Positions 6,456-13,644 are shown, counted from the first letter of the stretch. The stretch: 13,663 nucleotides of DNA from an uncultured Clostridia bacterium (GCA_947626485.1 CANQSG010000041.1:1-13663); one strand, 5' to 3'. The notes: a model not told the origin generated them from the letters alone. A program made the numbers and translations.

Positions 6456-7261
6456 TCCGCGACGTCACCTTCGGCCAGTTTTTCCCCGGCCATTCGGTCG
6501 TTCACCGCTTCGACCCCCGCGCAAAGCTGCTGCTCTGCCTGCTGCTCATGATCTTTTTGTTCCTTGCGGGCAATTTCTGGTCGCTGCTGCTGCTCGGCGC
6601 CGGCGCGTTGACGCTGATGCTCTGCTCCGGCGTGCCGCTGCGCCTCTACTTGCGCAACATCAAAACGATCCTCCCGCTGCTGCTTTTTACGGCGCTCATC
6701 AACCTCTTTTCTTCCCCGGGCGGCACGGTGCTGCTGCAATGGTGGATTTTCCGCTTCACGACGGACGGCCTGCGCCGCGCGGTCTTTCTCTCGCTGCGCA
6801 TCCTGTTTCTGATTTTTTACAGCGCCATTTTAACCTATTCCACCACCCCCAACGACCTCACCGACGCCATCGAGCGGGTGCTGCGCCCCCTGCGCTTTAT
6901 CGGCCTCGGCGGCGCGGTGCACACGATGGCGATGATGATGACGATCGCGCTGCGCTTTATCCCGACGCTGATGGAGGAGACCGAGAAAATTCTCAACGCC
7001 CAGAAAGCGCGGGGCGCCGACCTCGAAAGCGGCAACCTGCTGCGCAGGATTCGGGCGATGATGCCGATTTTGATCCCGCTGCTCATCTCCGCCGTCCGCC
7101 GCGCCTACGACCTCGCCGAGGCGATGGAATGCCGCTGTTATCACGGCGGGGAAGGGCGCACCCGCATGAAGCAGATGCACTTTTCGCGCGGCGATTTTGT
7201 CGGCACGGCGCTGGTTCTGCTGCTCTGCGCCGGGGTGCTCGTCCTCAATTTCTTCTGTTGA
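6452..7261 (+). CDS. ecfT: ECF transporter transmembrane protein EcfT
   Basis: EcfT is the membrane scaffold that couples ATP hydrolysis by EcfA1/EcfA2 to the S component. The 269-residue protein begins with the family motif HRFDPRAKLLL (18-28) and has hydrophobic helices at about 25-39, 43-59, 71-86, 109-129 and 249-268. The cytoplasmic coupling helices carry the two short conserved motifs: ARG (186-188, in QKARGAD) and ECRCY (226-230), which correspond to the A-R-G and A-R-C/G-Y motifs that dock into the ATPases. It overlaps ecfA2 by ATGA, and truA starts 12 nt downstream. The three ecf genes make a complete energizing module. Confidence 0.92.
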   Translation: MIRDVTFGQFFPGHSVVHRFDPRAKLLLCLLLMIFLFLAGNFWSLLLLGAGALTLMLCSGVPLRLYLRNIKTILPLLLFTALINLFSSPGGTVLLQWWIFRFTTDGLRRAVFLSLRILFLIFYSAILTYSTTPNDLTDAIERVLRPLRFIGLGGAVHTMAMMMTIALRFIPTLMEETEKILNAQKARGADLESGNLLRRIRAMMPILIPLLISAVRRAYDLAEAMECRCYHGGEGRTRMKQMHFSRGDFVGTALVLLLCAGVLVLNFFC

Positions 7262-7273
7262 CCGGGGTGACTT

Positions 7274-8026
7274 ATGCGTAAACTTCTGCTGACCCTCGCT
7301 TACGACGGCGCCGCCTTTCACGGCTGGCAGGTCCAGCCCAACGGCGTCACCGTCCAGCAGACGCTGCAAGACGCCATGCAGCGGCTTTACGGCTCCCGCC
7401 CCGACGTGACGGGTTGCAGCCGTACCGACGCCGGCGTCCACGCGCGGCAGTTCTGCTGCCATTTCTGCGACGACGGCGCGCGGGAGCCGCGTGAAATTTT
7501 GCGCGCCCTCAACGCCATGTTGCCCCGCAGCGTCGCCGTGACGGATTGCCGGGTCGTTCCCGCCGATTTCCACGCGCGGTACAGCTGCCGTGGCAAGCGG
7601 TATGTTTACCGCATGTACGTCTCGCCCGTGCGCGACCCCTTCCGCGAGGGCTACGCGCTGCGCCTCGCCCGCCCGCTCGACGAAGCCCGCGCCGCGCGCT
7701 TCTGCGAAGCGGTCTGCGGCACCCACGATTTCGCCGGGTTTTCGGGCGCCGCGCGCACGACGCAGGACACCGTCCGCACACTGACCGATTGCCGCGTGGT
7801 TCGGCAGGGGGACGAACTCCATTTCACCGTGTGCGCCGACGGATTCCTTTATAACATGGTGCGCATCCTCGTCGGCACGCTGTTCTGGGTCGACGAAGGC
7901 AAGATCGACCCCGCGTCTATCCGAGAGCGCATCGCCGCGCGCGACCGCTCGCTTGCCGGGCCGACCGCGCCGCCCTACGCGCTCTATCTCGACCGCGTGT
8001 TTTACGACGATATTACGCTCGACTGA
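7274..8026 (+). CDS. truA: tRNA pseudouridine(38-40) synthase TruA
   Basis: TruA converts uridine to pseudouridine at positions 38-40 of the tRNA anticodon arm. The 250-residue protein begins with LAYDGAAFHGWQVQPNGVTVQ, the family start, and carries the catalytic aspartate D52 in GCSRTDAGVHA. Later conserved blocks are YRMY, GTHDFAGFSGA and GFLYNMVRILVGTL, giving the full two-repeat TruA fold at normal length. GGGGTG (7264-7269) is 4 nt from the ATG. It follows ecfT by 12 nt, an order also seen in the ribosomal-protein region of many Firmicutes, but no ribosomal-protein gene follows here. Confidence 0.96.
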   Translation: MRKLLLTLAYDGAAFHGWQVQPNGVTVQQTLQDAMQRLYGSRPDVTGCSRTDAGVHARQFCCHFCDDGAREPREILRALNAMLPRSVAVTDCRVVPADFHARYSCRGKRYVYRMYVSPVRDPFREGYALRLARPLDEARAARFCEAVCGTHDFAGFSGAARTTQDTVRTLTDCRVVRQGDELHFTVCADGFLYNMVRILVGTLFWVDEGKIDPASIRERIAARDRSLAGPTAPPYALYLDRVFYDDITLD

Positions 8027-8033
8027 AAGGAGG
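8026..8033 (+). promoter_or_regulatory. Consensus ribosome binding site fixing a TTG start
   Basis: AAAGGAGG directly overlaps the last base of the truA stop codon and lies 9 nt before the TTG at 8043. It is close to the perfect anti-Shine-Dalgarno complement, and no in-frame ATG or GTG is at suitable distance, so it identifies TTG 8043 as the start of the next gene. Confidence 0.8.
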
Positions 8034-8042
8034 TTGACGGCT

Positions 8043-9413
8043 TTGCCGCAATATGAAAAAAAGCGACCCCGACGCAAACCGGCGCGCCGCCCGGTGCGTG
8101 AGACGACCGACCGGATCGAAATGTCCGCGTCCCGCCGGGATAAGAAGCCGGCGCGCACGGAGCCGTCGACCGCCGACCGGCCGCGCGCGAAGAAAACCGC
8201 GCCGAAGCAGAACCGCCCGACGCCGCCCGCCCGGCGGCAGAGCGAGCCGCTGCGGGTCGTGACGGGCAGAAAGCTCGTCCGCCGCAAAAAGGCGCTGGCG
8301 ACCGCCGTCGTCGCACTGCTGCTCGTCGGCGGGCTCTGGATGCTCTCGGCCTCGACGCCGACCGGCCTGCTCGACGCCCTGCGCGGCAAAATCGCCTCCT
8401 TCGGCAGCGGCGACATGCCGGCGAACCTCTCGGGCGGGGAGAGCCGGGACGCCTATCTTGTCTCGGGCAACGCCTTTCTGCTCTCCGACACCCACGCCGA
8501 AATCTACAACCCCGCCGGCAAGCAGATCTTTTCCCGCCAACACGCCTTCGCCTTTCCCGTCCTGCGGACGAGTGCCGCCCGCGCCGCCGTCTACGATCAG
8601 AACGGCACCGATTTTTACCTTTTCAGCCTGACCGGCGTGCTGGCGGAGCGCAAATTTGAAACCCCGATCTTGTGCGCCGCCGTCGCCCGCGACGGGAGTT
8701 ACGCGGTCGCCACCCGCTCGAAAAGCTACGCGTCGCAGGTCGAGGTCTTCAACCGCCGCGGCAAGGCCGTTTTCACCTGGTACAGCCCGACCGACTTAAT
8801 CGTCGACGTCGCCCTGTCCGACGACGGCAAGCAGCTCGCGGTCGCCGCCGTCACGGTGCAGAACGGCAGCGTCCACTCCCGCGTCTCCCTCTTCGATTAC
8901 CGCAGCGCGACGGCGCACGACACGGTGGATTACGCCGGCGAAGCCGTCTACCGCCTGCAAACCGTCTCCTCCGGCCGTTTCGCGGTCGTCTGCGCCCGCC
9001 GGGTCGATATCCTCGCCTTCCGCGACGCGCAGCGCACTGAGCACAAAACGGATTACGAGGTCTCCTGCTTCCGCACCGACGGCAACAGCTGGTCGGCCGC
9101 CGCCCTCGGCAGAGAGGGCAACAAGAACGACAACCGCATCCTCGTCTGCGGCGCGGCGGGGGAGAGCAAGGCCGATTTTTCGTTCCAGGGCGCCGTCACC
9201 GACCTGACGGTGCGGCAGGACACGATCTATATTTTAAGCGACGGCACCGTTTACACGCTCGATTTTTCCGGCGCGGTGCAGCGCAGCGCTCCCTGCTCGT
9301 TCCACGCTTCGCGCATTCTGTGCTATGCGGAGAATGCGATCCTCGAAATCAGCGATCAAACCATGGCACAGGTCAAGCTCCCGGTGCCGGAACAAACGGA
9401 GGTAAGCTCATGA
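8043..9413 (+). CDS. DUF5711-like single-pass membrane protein
   Basis: This 456-residue protein starts at TTG 8043. Residues 1-83 are very basic and proline-rich (RRKPARRP, RRDKKPAR, RKLVRRKK), predicted cytoplasmic. One transmembrane helix follows at about 84-103 (ALATAVVALLLVGGLW). The rest is extracytoplasmic, with repeated beta-strand patterns such as AEIYNPAGKQIFSRQH, AAVYDQNGTDFYLF, GSYAVATRSKSYASQVEVFNRRG and SRVSLFDYRS, like blades of a WD/PQQ-type propeller. This arrangement matches the family I know as DUF5711 in Clostridia; the assignment is from memory. Function is unknown; an envelope-associated scaffold or sensor is possible. It sits between truA and cvpA and overlaps cvpA by ATGA. 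The basic tail could bind RNA, DNA or acidic lipids. Confidence 0.7.
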   Translation: MPQYEKKRPRRKPARRPVRETTDRIEMSASRRDKKPARTEPSTADRPRAKKTAPKQNRPTPPARRQSEPLRVVTGRKLVRRKKALATAVVALLLVGGLWMLSASTPTGLLDALRGKIASFGSGDMPANLSGGESRDAYLVSGNAFLLSDTHAEIYNPAGKQIFSRQHAFAFPVLRTSAARAAVYDQNGTDFYLFSLTGVLAERKFETPILCAAVARDGSYAVATRSKSYASQVEVFNRRGKAVFTWYSPTDLIVDVALSDDGKQLAVAAVTVQNGSVHSRVSLFDYRSATAHDTVDYAGEAVYRLQTVSSGRFAVVCARRVDILAFRDAQRTEHKTDYEVSCFRTDGNSWSAAALGREGNKNDNRILVCGAAGESKADFSFQGAVTDLTVRQDTIYILSDGTVYTLDFSGAVQRSAPCSFHASRILCYAENAILEISDQTMAQVKLPVPEQTEVSS

Positions 9414-10117
9414 GTATCATTCTGGATCTGCTTGTTGTCGCGGTCGTCGCCCTGACGGCGGTTCTCGCCGCCCGCCGCGGCTTTACCCGCACGATGATCG
9501 AGGTCGTCGGCTTCTTCCTCGCGATTTATCTCTCCTTCGCGCTGGCGACGCCCCTCGCCCAGTCGACCTACGACGGCCTGCTCGCCCCGGGCATCACGTC
9601 GACGGCAGAGCGGGTGATCGGCGACGAAATCGACCTTGAAACGCTCGAATCCACCGTCGACCGCGTCTGGGACGCGCTTCCGCAGCCCATCGTCCTCGCG
9701 GCGTCGAACTTCGGGGTGACGAAGACGGCGCTGCTGCAGGAGATTCGCCAGGTCGGCGACCCCGACGTCGGGAAGATGACCGACCTCGTCATGAGCCGCC
9801 TCGTCGAGCCGACCGCCGTGCTGTTCCTGAAAATTTTGTTCGGCATTCTGCTCTTTTTAGTGCTCCTGATCCTCGTCAAAATCCTCGCCCGCCTGCTCGG
9901 GAAGCTCGTGCGGCTGCCGCTCGTCGGCACGCTCGACCGAACGCTCGGCGCGGTGCTCGGCGTCGTCAAGGGCTTTATCTACGCCTTCGCCCTCTGCTCG
10001 CTGCTCGCGGCGATCGCCTACGCCGCCGACGGCTTCCTGATCTTCACCCCCGAAGCCATCGCGCAGTCGCATCTCTTCCGCTGGCTCGCCTCGATCAACC
10101 CCTTCCTGACGCTGTAA
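9410..10117 (+). CDS. cvpA: CvpA family membrane protein
   Basis: This 235-residue integral membrane protein belongs to the CvpA (colicin V production) family. Hydrophobic segments lie at about 3-20, 29-48, 136-160 and 183-207. The family pattern RRGFTRTMIEVVGFFLAIYLS follows helix 1, and LPLVGTLDRTLGAVLGVVKGF (169-189) is the second conserved block. A soluble insert of about 80 residues (50-130) separates helices 2 and 3, larger than in the enterobacterial protein but common in Firmicutes. The molecular function is not firmly known; links to envelope integrity have been described for the family. GGAGG (9398-9402) precedes the ATG at 9410, which overlaps the previous stop as ATGA. The pairing with the DUF5711-like gene suggests a shared envelope role. 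Confidence 0.85.
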   Translation: MSIILDLLVVAVVALTAVLAARRGFTRTMIEVVGFFLAIYLSFALATPLAQSTYDGLLAPGITSTAERVIGDEIDLETLESTVDRVWDALPQPIVLAASNFGVTKTALLQEIRQVGDPDVGKMTDLVMSRLVEPTAVLFLKILFGILLFLVLLILVKILARLLGKLVRLPLVGTLDRTLGAVLGVVKGFIYAFALCSLLAAIAYAADGFLIFTPEAIAQSHLFRWLASINPFLTL

Positions 10118-10148
10118 AACCCAATTTCTTTTGAGGATGTTTCACGCT

Positions 10149-10709
10149 ATGAATCGAACGGTTTTCACCATTCCCAACCTGATTTCCGCCTTCCGGATCC
10201 TGCTCATTCCGCTCTCCGTCTTTTTCTTCTTCCGCGCTTCATTGCCCTATCACGAGGCCTTCGCGGTCGGCACGCTGCTGCTCTCCGGTTTCAGCGACGT
10301 CCTCGACGGCAAGATCGCCCGGAAATTTCACATGGTCTCCGACCTCGGCAAGCTGCTCGACCCCATCGCGGACAAGCTGACGCAGGCGGCGGTCGTCTTT
10401 TCGCTGCTCTTTCTGCACCCGCTGATCTTCCCGATGTTCATCGTCTTTTTCGTCAAGGAGCTGTTGACCGCCTTTGCCGCCGCCTATCTGCTGCGGCACG
10501 GCACCCGGCCGATCTCGGCGAAATGGTGGGGCAAGCTCTCGACCGTCGTCATCTACGTCACCACCGTTTACCTGATCGTCAGCGACTTCTTTTCGTTCGA
10601 GGTGCTCTGGCTCTCCTATTTCCTGATCTACGCCTCGATCGTCGTCATGCTGATCTCGATGTTCGGTTATCTCAGCATTTTCTTAAAGCCCATCACAAAG
10701 GACAAATAA
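10149..10709 (+). CDS. pgsA: CDP-alcohol phosphatidyltransferase, probably PgsA (phosphatidylglycerophosphate synthase)
   Basis: The enzyme exchanges CMP of CDP-diacylglycerol for an alcohol phosphate at the membrane; for PgsA this is glycerol-3-phosphate, the committed step to phosphatidylglycerol and cardiolipin. The full active-site motif D-x2-DG-x2-AR-x8-G-x3-D-x3-D is present: D50, D53, G54, A57, R58, G67, D71 and D75. The N-terminus FTIPNLISAFRILLIPL and length of 186 residues are typical of bacterial PgsA, with about six membrane helices. A related substrate cannot be excluded. The ATG at 10149 is preferred: GAGGA (10133-10137) lies 11 nt upstream and overlaps the alternative ATG at 10137. 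It follows cvpA by 31 nt and precedes the Clp gene by 28 nt. Confidence 0.8.
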   Translation: MNRTVFTIPNLISAFRILLIPLSVFFFFRASLPYHEAFAVGTLLLSGFSDVLDGKIARKFHMVSDLGKLLDPIADKLTQAAVVFSLLFLHPLIFPMFIVFFVKELLTAFAAAYLLRHGTRPISAKWWGKLSTVVIYVTTVYLIVSDFFSFEVLWLSYFLIYASIVVMLISMFGYLSIFLKPITKDK

Positions 10710-10737
10710 TTCTCGGTTTTCGAAAGGGTCTTTCCAG

Positions 10738-13083
10738 ATGATGAAATTGTGTTCCAAATGTAAAAAACGCCCGGCGATGGTCTTTCTGTCCGACCCGCAC
10801 TCGAACAGGGAGCCGCAGGGGCTCTGTCTGCTCTGCGCGAAGGAGCTCGGCATCCATCCCATCGACGAAATGCTCCGCAAGATGAACCTCACGGACGAGG
10901 ACATCGAGCAGATGAGCGATCAGTTTATGGAGGTCATGGGGCTCGCCGAAAACGGCATGGAGCCGCAGCCGGAGGACGGGGAGGAGGACGCGCCCGAGGA
11001 CGAGCATTTCGAGTTCGGCGGCGCGCCGGCGTTCCCCTTCCTCAATCACATGTTCCGCCCGCCGGTCGAAAAGCCCGACGCCCCGGAGCATTCGAAGTCC
11101 GACGCCGCCGAGCAGCCCGATTCAAAGGACAAGAAGGACCGCAAGAAAAAGCGCAAGCGGCGCTACCTCGATCAATACTGCACCAACCTGACCGAAAAGG
11201 CGCGGGCGGGCAGCCTTGACCGCATCATCGGCAGGGAAGAGGAGCTTTACCGCACGATTCAGATCCTCTCCCGCCGCTCGAAAAACAACCCCTGCTTGAT
11301 CGGCGAGCCGGGCGTCGGCAAGACCGCCATCGCCGAGGGGCTCGCCCTGCGCATCGCCACGGGGCAGGCGCCGGCGCGACTGCTCGACAAGGAGATTTTG
11401 CTGCTCGACTTAACGGGTCTTGTCGCCGGGACGCAGTTCCGCGGTCAGTTTGAAAGCCGCGTGAAGGGTCTCGTCGACGAGATCAAGTCCGAGGGCAACA
11501 TCATTCTCTTCATCGACGAAATCCACAACCTCGTCGGCGCGGGCGACGCGACCGAGGGCTCGATGAACGCCGCCAATATCCTGAAGCCCGCCCTTTCCCG
11601 CGGGGAAATTCAGGTCATCGGCGCGACGACCTTCAAGGAATACCGCAAATATATCGAAAAGGACGCCGCCCTCGAACGCCGCTTCCAGCCCGTCACGATC
11701 GAGGAGCCGTCGATCGCCGACACCGTGCAGGTGCTGTCGGGCGTCAAATCCTATTACGAGGGCTATCATAACGTCCAAATCCCCGAGGCGCTGCTCGGCC
11801 GCATCGTCACCCTTTCCGAGCGCTACGTCAACAACCGCTTCCTGCCCGACAAGGCCATCGACCTGCTCGACGAGGCCTGCGCCTGCGCCAGTCTGCGCAA
11901 CCGCGCCGTCGACGAGCTCTATACCGTCAACCGCCGCATCGCCGCGCTTTCGCAGGAGGCGGAGCAGCTCGAGGCAGACGTCGAAACGCCCGATTACGAG
12001 CGCCTCGCGACGGTGCGGTCGGAGCTCGCGAAATACCAGGAGCAGGCGGGCGCGCTCTATCAGCCCGCCTCGGAAAACGAGCTGACCGAAGCCGACGTCG
12101 CCCGCGTCATCGAGCTGTGGACGGGCATTCCCGCCGCCAAGGTGCAGGAGAGCGACCTCAAAAAGCTGGCGACCCTCGAATCCGCCATCCGCGAGCGCAT
12201 CATCGGGCAGGACGAGGCCGTCTCGCTCGTCGTCTCGGCGGTCAAACGCTCGCGGGTGCAGACCACGGCACAGCGCCGCCCGGCGTCCTTCCTCTTCGTC
12301 GGACCGACCGGCGTCGGCAAGACCGAGCTCGTCAAGGTGCTCTCGAGCGAGCTCTTCGACACGCCCGAGACCATGATCCGGCTCGATATGTCGGAATTTA
12401 TGGAAAAGCATTCGGTCTCCCGCCTGATCGGAGCGCCGCCCGGATATGTCGGCTATGACGAGGCCGGCCAGCTGACCGAAAAAGTCCGCCGCAAGCCCTA
12501 TTCCGTCATCCTCTTTGATGAGATCGAAAAGGCGCACCCCGACGTGCTCAACGTCCTGCTGCAAATCCTCGACGACGGCCGCGTCACCGACGCGCAGGGC
12601 AGAACCGTCAATTTCGAAAACACGATCCTCGTCATGACCTCCAACGCCGGCAGCGACCGCCCCGACCAGCTCATCGGCTTCGGCAAAACGCAGGCAGACG
12701 CCTCGCGCGATAAGGCGCTCAAAGCGCTCGAATCCTTCCTGCGCCCCGAATTTCTCGCGCGGGTCGACGAGGTCGTCGTCTTCCGCCCGCTCGATACCGA
12801 CAGCCTGACGAAGATCGCCGCCCTGCTGCTGCGGGAGCTGCGCGACGCCATGGCCGAAAAGGGCATCGAGGTCTCCTGGACCGAGGACGTCTGCGCCCAT
12901 CTCGCCGCCGCCTGCAACCAGACAAAGCGCGGCGCGCGCGACCTGCGCAACCTCATCCGGCGGCAGATCGAGGACCCCATCGTCAACCGCATTATCGACG
13001 CCCCCGAGGGCGCCATCCGCCGCATTCGCGCCGAGCTTTCCGACGGCAGCGTCCGCGTTTTGACGAATCTCGACGAGGCATAA
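10738..13083 (+). CDS. ClpE-like AAA+ unfoldase with N-terminal zinc finger (Clp protease ATP-binding subunit)
   Basis: This 781-residue protein is a two-ring Clp/Hsp100 ATPase. Instead of the ClpC-type N-domain it starts with a zinc finger, C5-x2-C8...C30-x2-C33, the ClpE arrangement. Residues 72-142 are a long acidic-then-basic linker (GEEDAPEDE; KKDRKKKRKRR). D1 has Walker A GEPGVGKT (189-196) and Walker B with D260/E261. A short UVR-like coiled segment (about 395-436, DYERLATVRSELAKYQEQ) forms the middle domain. D2 has Walker A GPTGVGKT (522-529) and Walker B with D594/E595. An IGF tripeptide (646-648) after the SNAGS sensor matches the ClpP-docking loop, so it likely feeds substrates to ClpP. 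AAAGGG (10723-10728) lies 9 nt before the ATG at 10738; the adjacent ATG at 10741 is an alternative. In B. subtilis ClpE is heat-inducible through CtsR, but I see no CtsR operator here. Confidence 0.88.
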   Translation: MMKLCSKCKKRPAMVFLSDPHSNREPQGLCLLCAKELGIHPIDEMLRKMNLTDEDIEQMSDQFMEVMGLAENGMEPQPEDGEEDAPEDEHFEFGGAPAFPFLNHMFRPPVEKPDAPEHSKSDAAEQPDSKDKKDRKKKRKRRYLDQYCTNLTEKARAGSLDRIIGREEELYRTIQILSRRSKNNPCLIGEPGVGKTAIAEGLALRIATGQAPARLLDKEILLLDLTGLVAGTQFRGQFESRVKGLVDEIKSEGNIILFIDEIHNLVGAGDATEGSMNAANILKPALSRGEIQVIGATTFKEYRKYIEKDAALERRFQPVTIEEPSIADTVQVLSGVKSYYEGYHNVQIPEALLGRIVTLSERYVNNRFLPDKAIDLLDEACACASLRNRAVDELYTVNRRIAALSQEAEQLEADVETPDYERLATVRSELAKYQEQAGALYQPASENELTEADVARVIELWTGIPAAKVQESDLKKLATLESAIRERIIGQDEAVSLVVSAVKRSRVQTTAQRRPASFLFVGPTGVGKTELVKVLSSELFDTPETMIRLDMSEFMEKHSVSRLIGAPPGYVGYDEAGQLTEKVRRKPYSVILFDEIEKAHPDVLNVLLQILDDGRVTDAQGRTVNFENTILVMTSNAGSDRPDQLIGFGKTQADASRDKALKALESFLRPEFLARVDEVVVFRPLDTDSLTKIAALLLRELRDAMAEKGIEVSWTEDVCAHLAAACNQTKRGARDLRNLIRRQIEDPIVNRIIDAPEGAIRRIRAELSDGSVRVLTNLDEA

Positions 13084-13097
13084 CGGGCAAAAAACAC

Positions 13098-13126
13098 TTG
13101 ACGAACGGCAGGGGATATGTTACAAT
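13098..13126 (+). promoter_or_regulatory. Sigma-A promoter of tRNA-Gly
   Basis: The -35 TTGACG (13098-13103) and -10 TACAAT (13121-13126) are 17 bp apart, with TGT before the -10 giving an extended form. The predicted start near 13133 is about 11 nt before the mature tRNA 5' end. It begins only 14 bp after the Clp gene stop codon, with no terminator between, so operon transcripts may also run into the tRNA. Confidence 0.85.
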
Positions 13127-13138
13127 AAATCCTGCCGT
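13105..13138. repeat. Perfect 8-bp dyad around the tRNA-Gly -10 box
   Basis: ACGGCAGG (13105-13112) and CCTGCCGT (13131-13138) are exact inverted repeats separated by 18 bp. The -10 box lies in the spacer, and the right arm covers the predicted transcription start. It could be an operator or the stem of a read-through hairpin; there is no T-run after it, so it is not a standard terminator. Confidence 0.55.
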
Positions 13139-13143
13139 GAAAT

Positions 13144-13217
13144 GCGGGTGTAGTTCAATGGCAGAATCCCAGCCTTCCAAGCTGGTCGTGTGGGTTCGAT
13201 TCCCATCACCCGCTCCA
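13144..13217 (+). tRNA. tRNA-Gly (anticodon TCC), CCA encoded
   Basis: The acceptor stem GCGGGTG (13144-13150) pairs fully with CACCCGC (13207-13213). The anticodon stem CCAGC/GCTGG (13169-13173/13181-13185) closes the loop CTTCCAA with anticodon TCC at 13176-13178. The T arm TGGG-TTCGATT-CCCA and a D arm with GTTCAATGGCAG are present. The discriminator is T13214, and CCA is encoded at 13215-13217. It has its own promoter and terminator. Confidence 0.97.
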
Positions 13218-13253
13218 AAATCGGCAAGAGCCTCCCGGTTCTTGCCGATTTTT
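13217..13253 (+). terminator. Terminator after tRNA-Gly
   Basis: Bases 13217-13232 pair with 13237-13252 in a 16-bp stem (one G-T wobble) with a TCCC loop. The T-run at 13249-13253 is mostly inside the stem, mirrored by AAAA at the base, so the structure may act in both directions. It starts at the last base of the tRNA CCA and should strongly separate tRNA-Gly from tRNA-Arg. Confidence 0.85.
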
Positions 13254-13261
13254 AATAGAGA

Positions 13262-13475
13262 ATAGTCAATGCAATCAGGGTACAATGCGTTTTGCGCGGA
13301 ATGGCGGCCGCACCCGCTTTGTTGCGCGCAAAATCTTCGACCCGAAGCGGTCGGATTTTTCTGTCCGGCAAGGAAGAGGACGCAGGAATACTGGCGTATT
13401 TCAAGGACTTTTGACGCAGTCCGGCGGGAAAATCCGCCCGCTTCGGGCGCATTGTACTCTGATTGCATTGACTAT
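13262..13475. mobile_element. 214-bp palindromic element with 28-bp terminal inverted repeats (MITE-like)
   Basis: The ends 13262-13289 and 13448-13475 are inverted repeats of 28 bp with one mismatch (left GGGTAC against right GAGTAC read inward). A second pair, 13290-13298 with 13325-13333 (TTTTGCGCG/CGCGCAAAA), and a third, 13341-13360 with about 13428-13447 (CCCGAAGCGG then CGGATTTT on opposite strands), both abut the terminal stem, predicting a three-way junction. Each terminal repeat has ATA at its outer end and TAT at the other, so a TA target duplication is possible but cannot be told from the repeat. No transposase or real gene is inside; frames reading through on both strands start symmetrically at the ATG in each repeat and are probably spurious. 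The right end is immediately followed by tRNA-Arg. A structured RNA is an alternative. Confidence 0.6.
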
Positions 13476-13552
<77 letters not shown>

Positions 13553-13554
13553 CG

Positions 13555-13593
13555 CCGCCGCAAAGAGCACATCGCCCGCGGCGGTCTTTTTTT
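13555..13593 (+). terminator. Terminator after tRNA-Arg
   Basis: CCGCCGC (13555-13561) pairs with GCGGCGG (13578-13584) around a 16-nt loop, followed by TC and seven Ts (13587-13593). It starts 3 bp after the tRNA CCA end. Confidence 0.8.
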
Positions 13594-13603
13594 GTTTCAA
13601 ACG

Positions 13604-13632
13604 AAAAAGCCGACTGCAGCCAGTCGGTTTTT
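13604..13632. terminator. Bidirectional terminator
   Basis: CCGACTG (13610-13616) pairs with CAGTCGG (13621-13627) around the loop CAGC. An A-run (13604-13608) lies on the left and five Ts (13628-13632) on the right, so it can terminate transcription from either side. It would back up the tRNA-Arg terminator and serve a convergent gene entering from beyond the right edge. Confidence 0.75.
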
Positions 13633-13644
13633 CCTTTTTATGCG

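Noticed and set aside
6310..7281. Plus-strand 323-codon frame overlapping ecfA2, ecfT and truA
   Set aside because: It is the shifted frame of ecfT, rich in Pro/Arg/Ala with no domain, while ecfT itself has all family motifs and coupled start signals.
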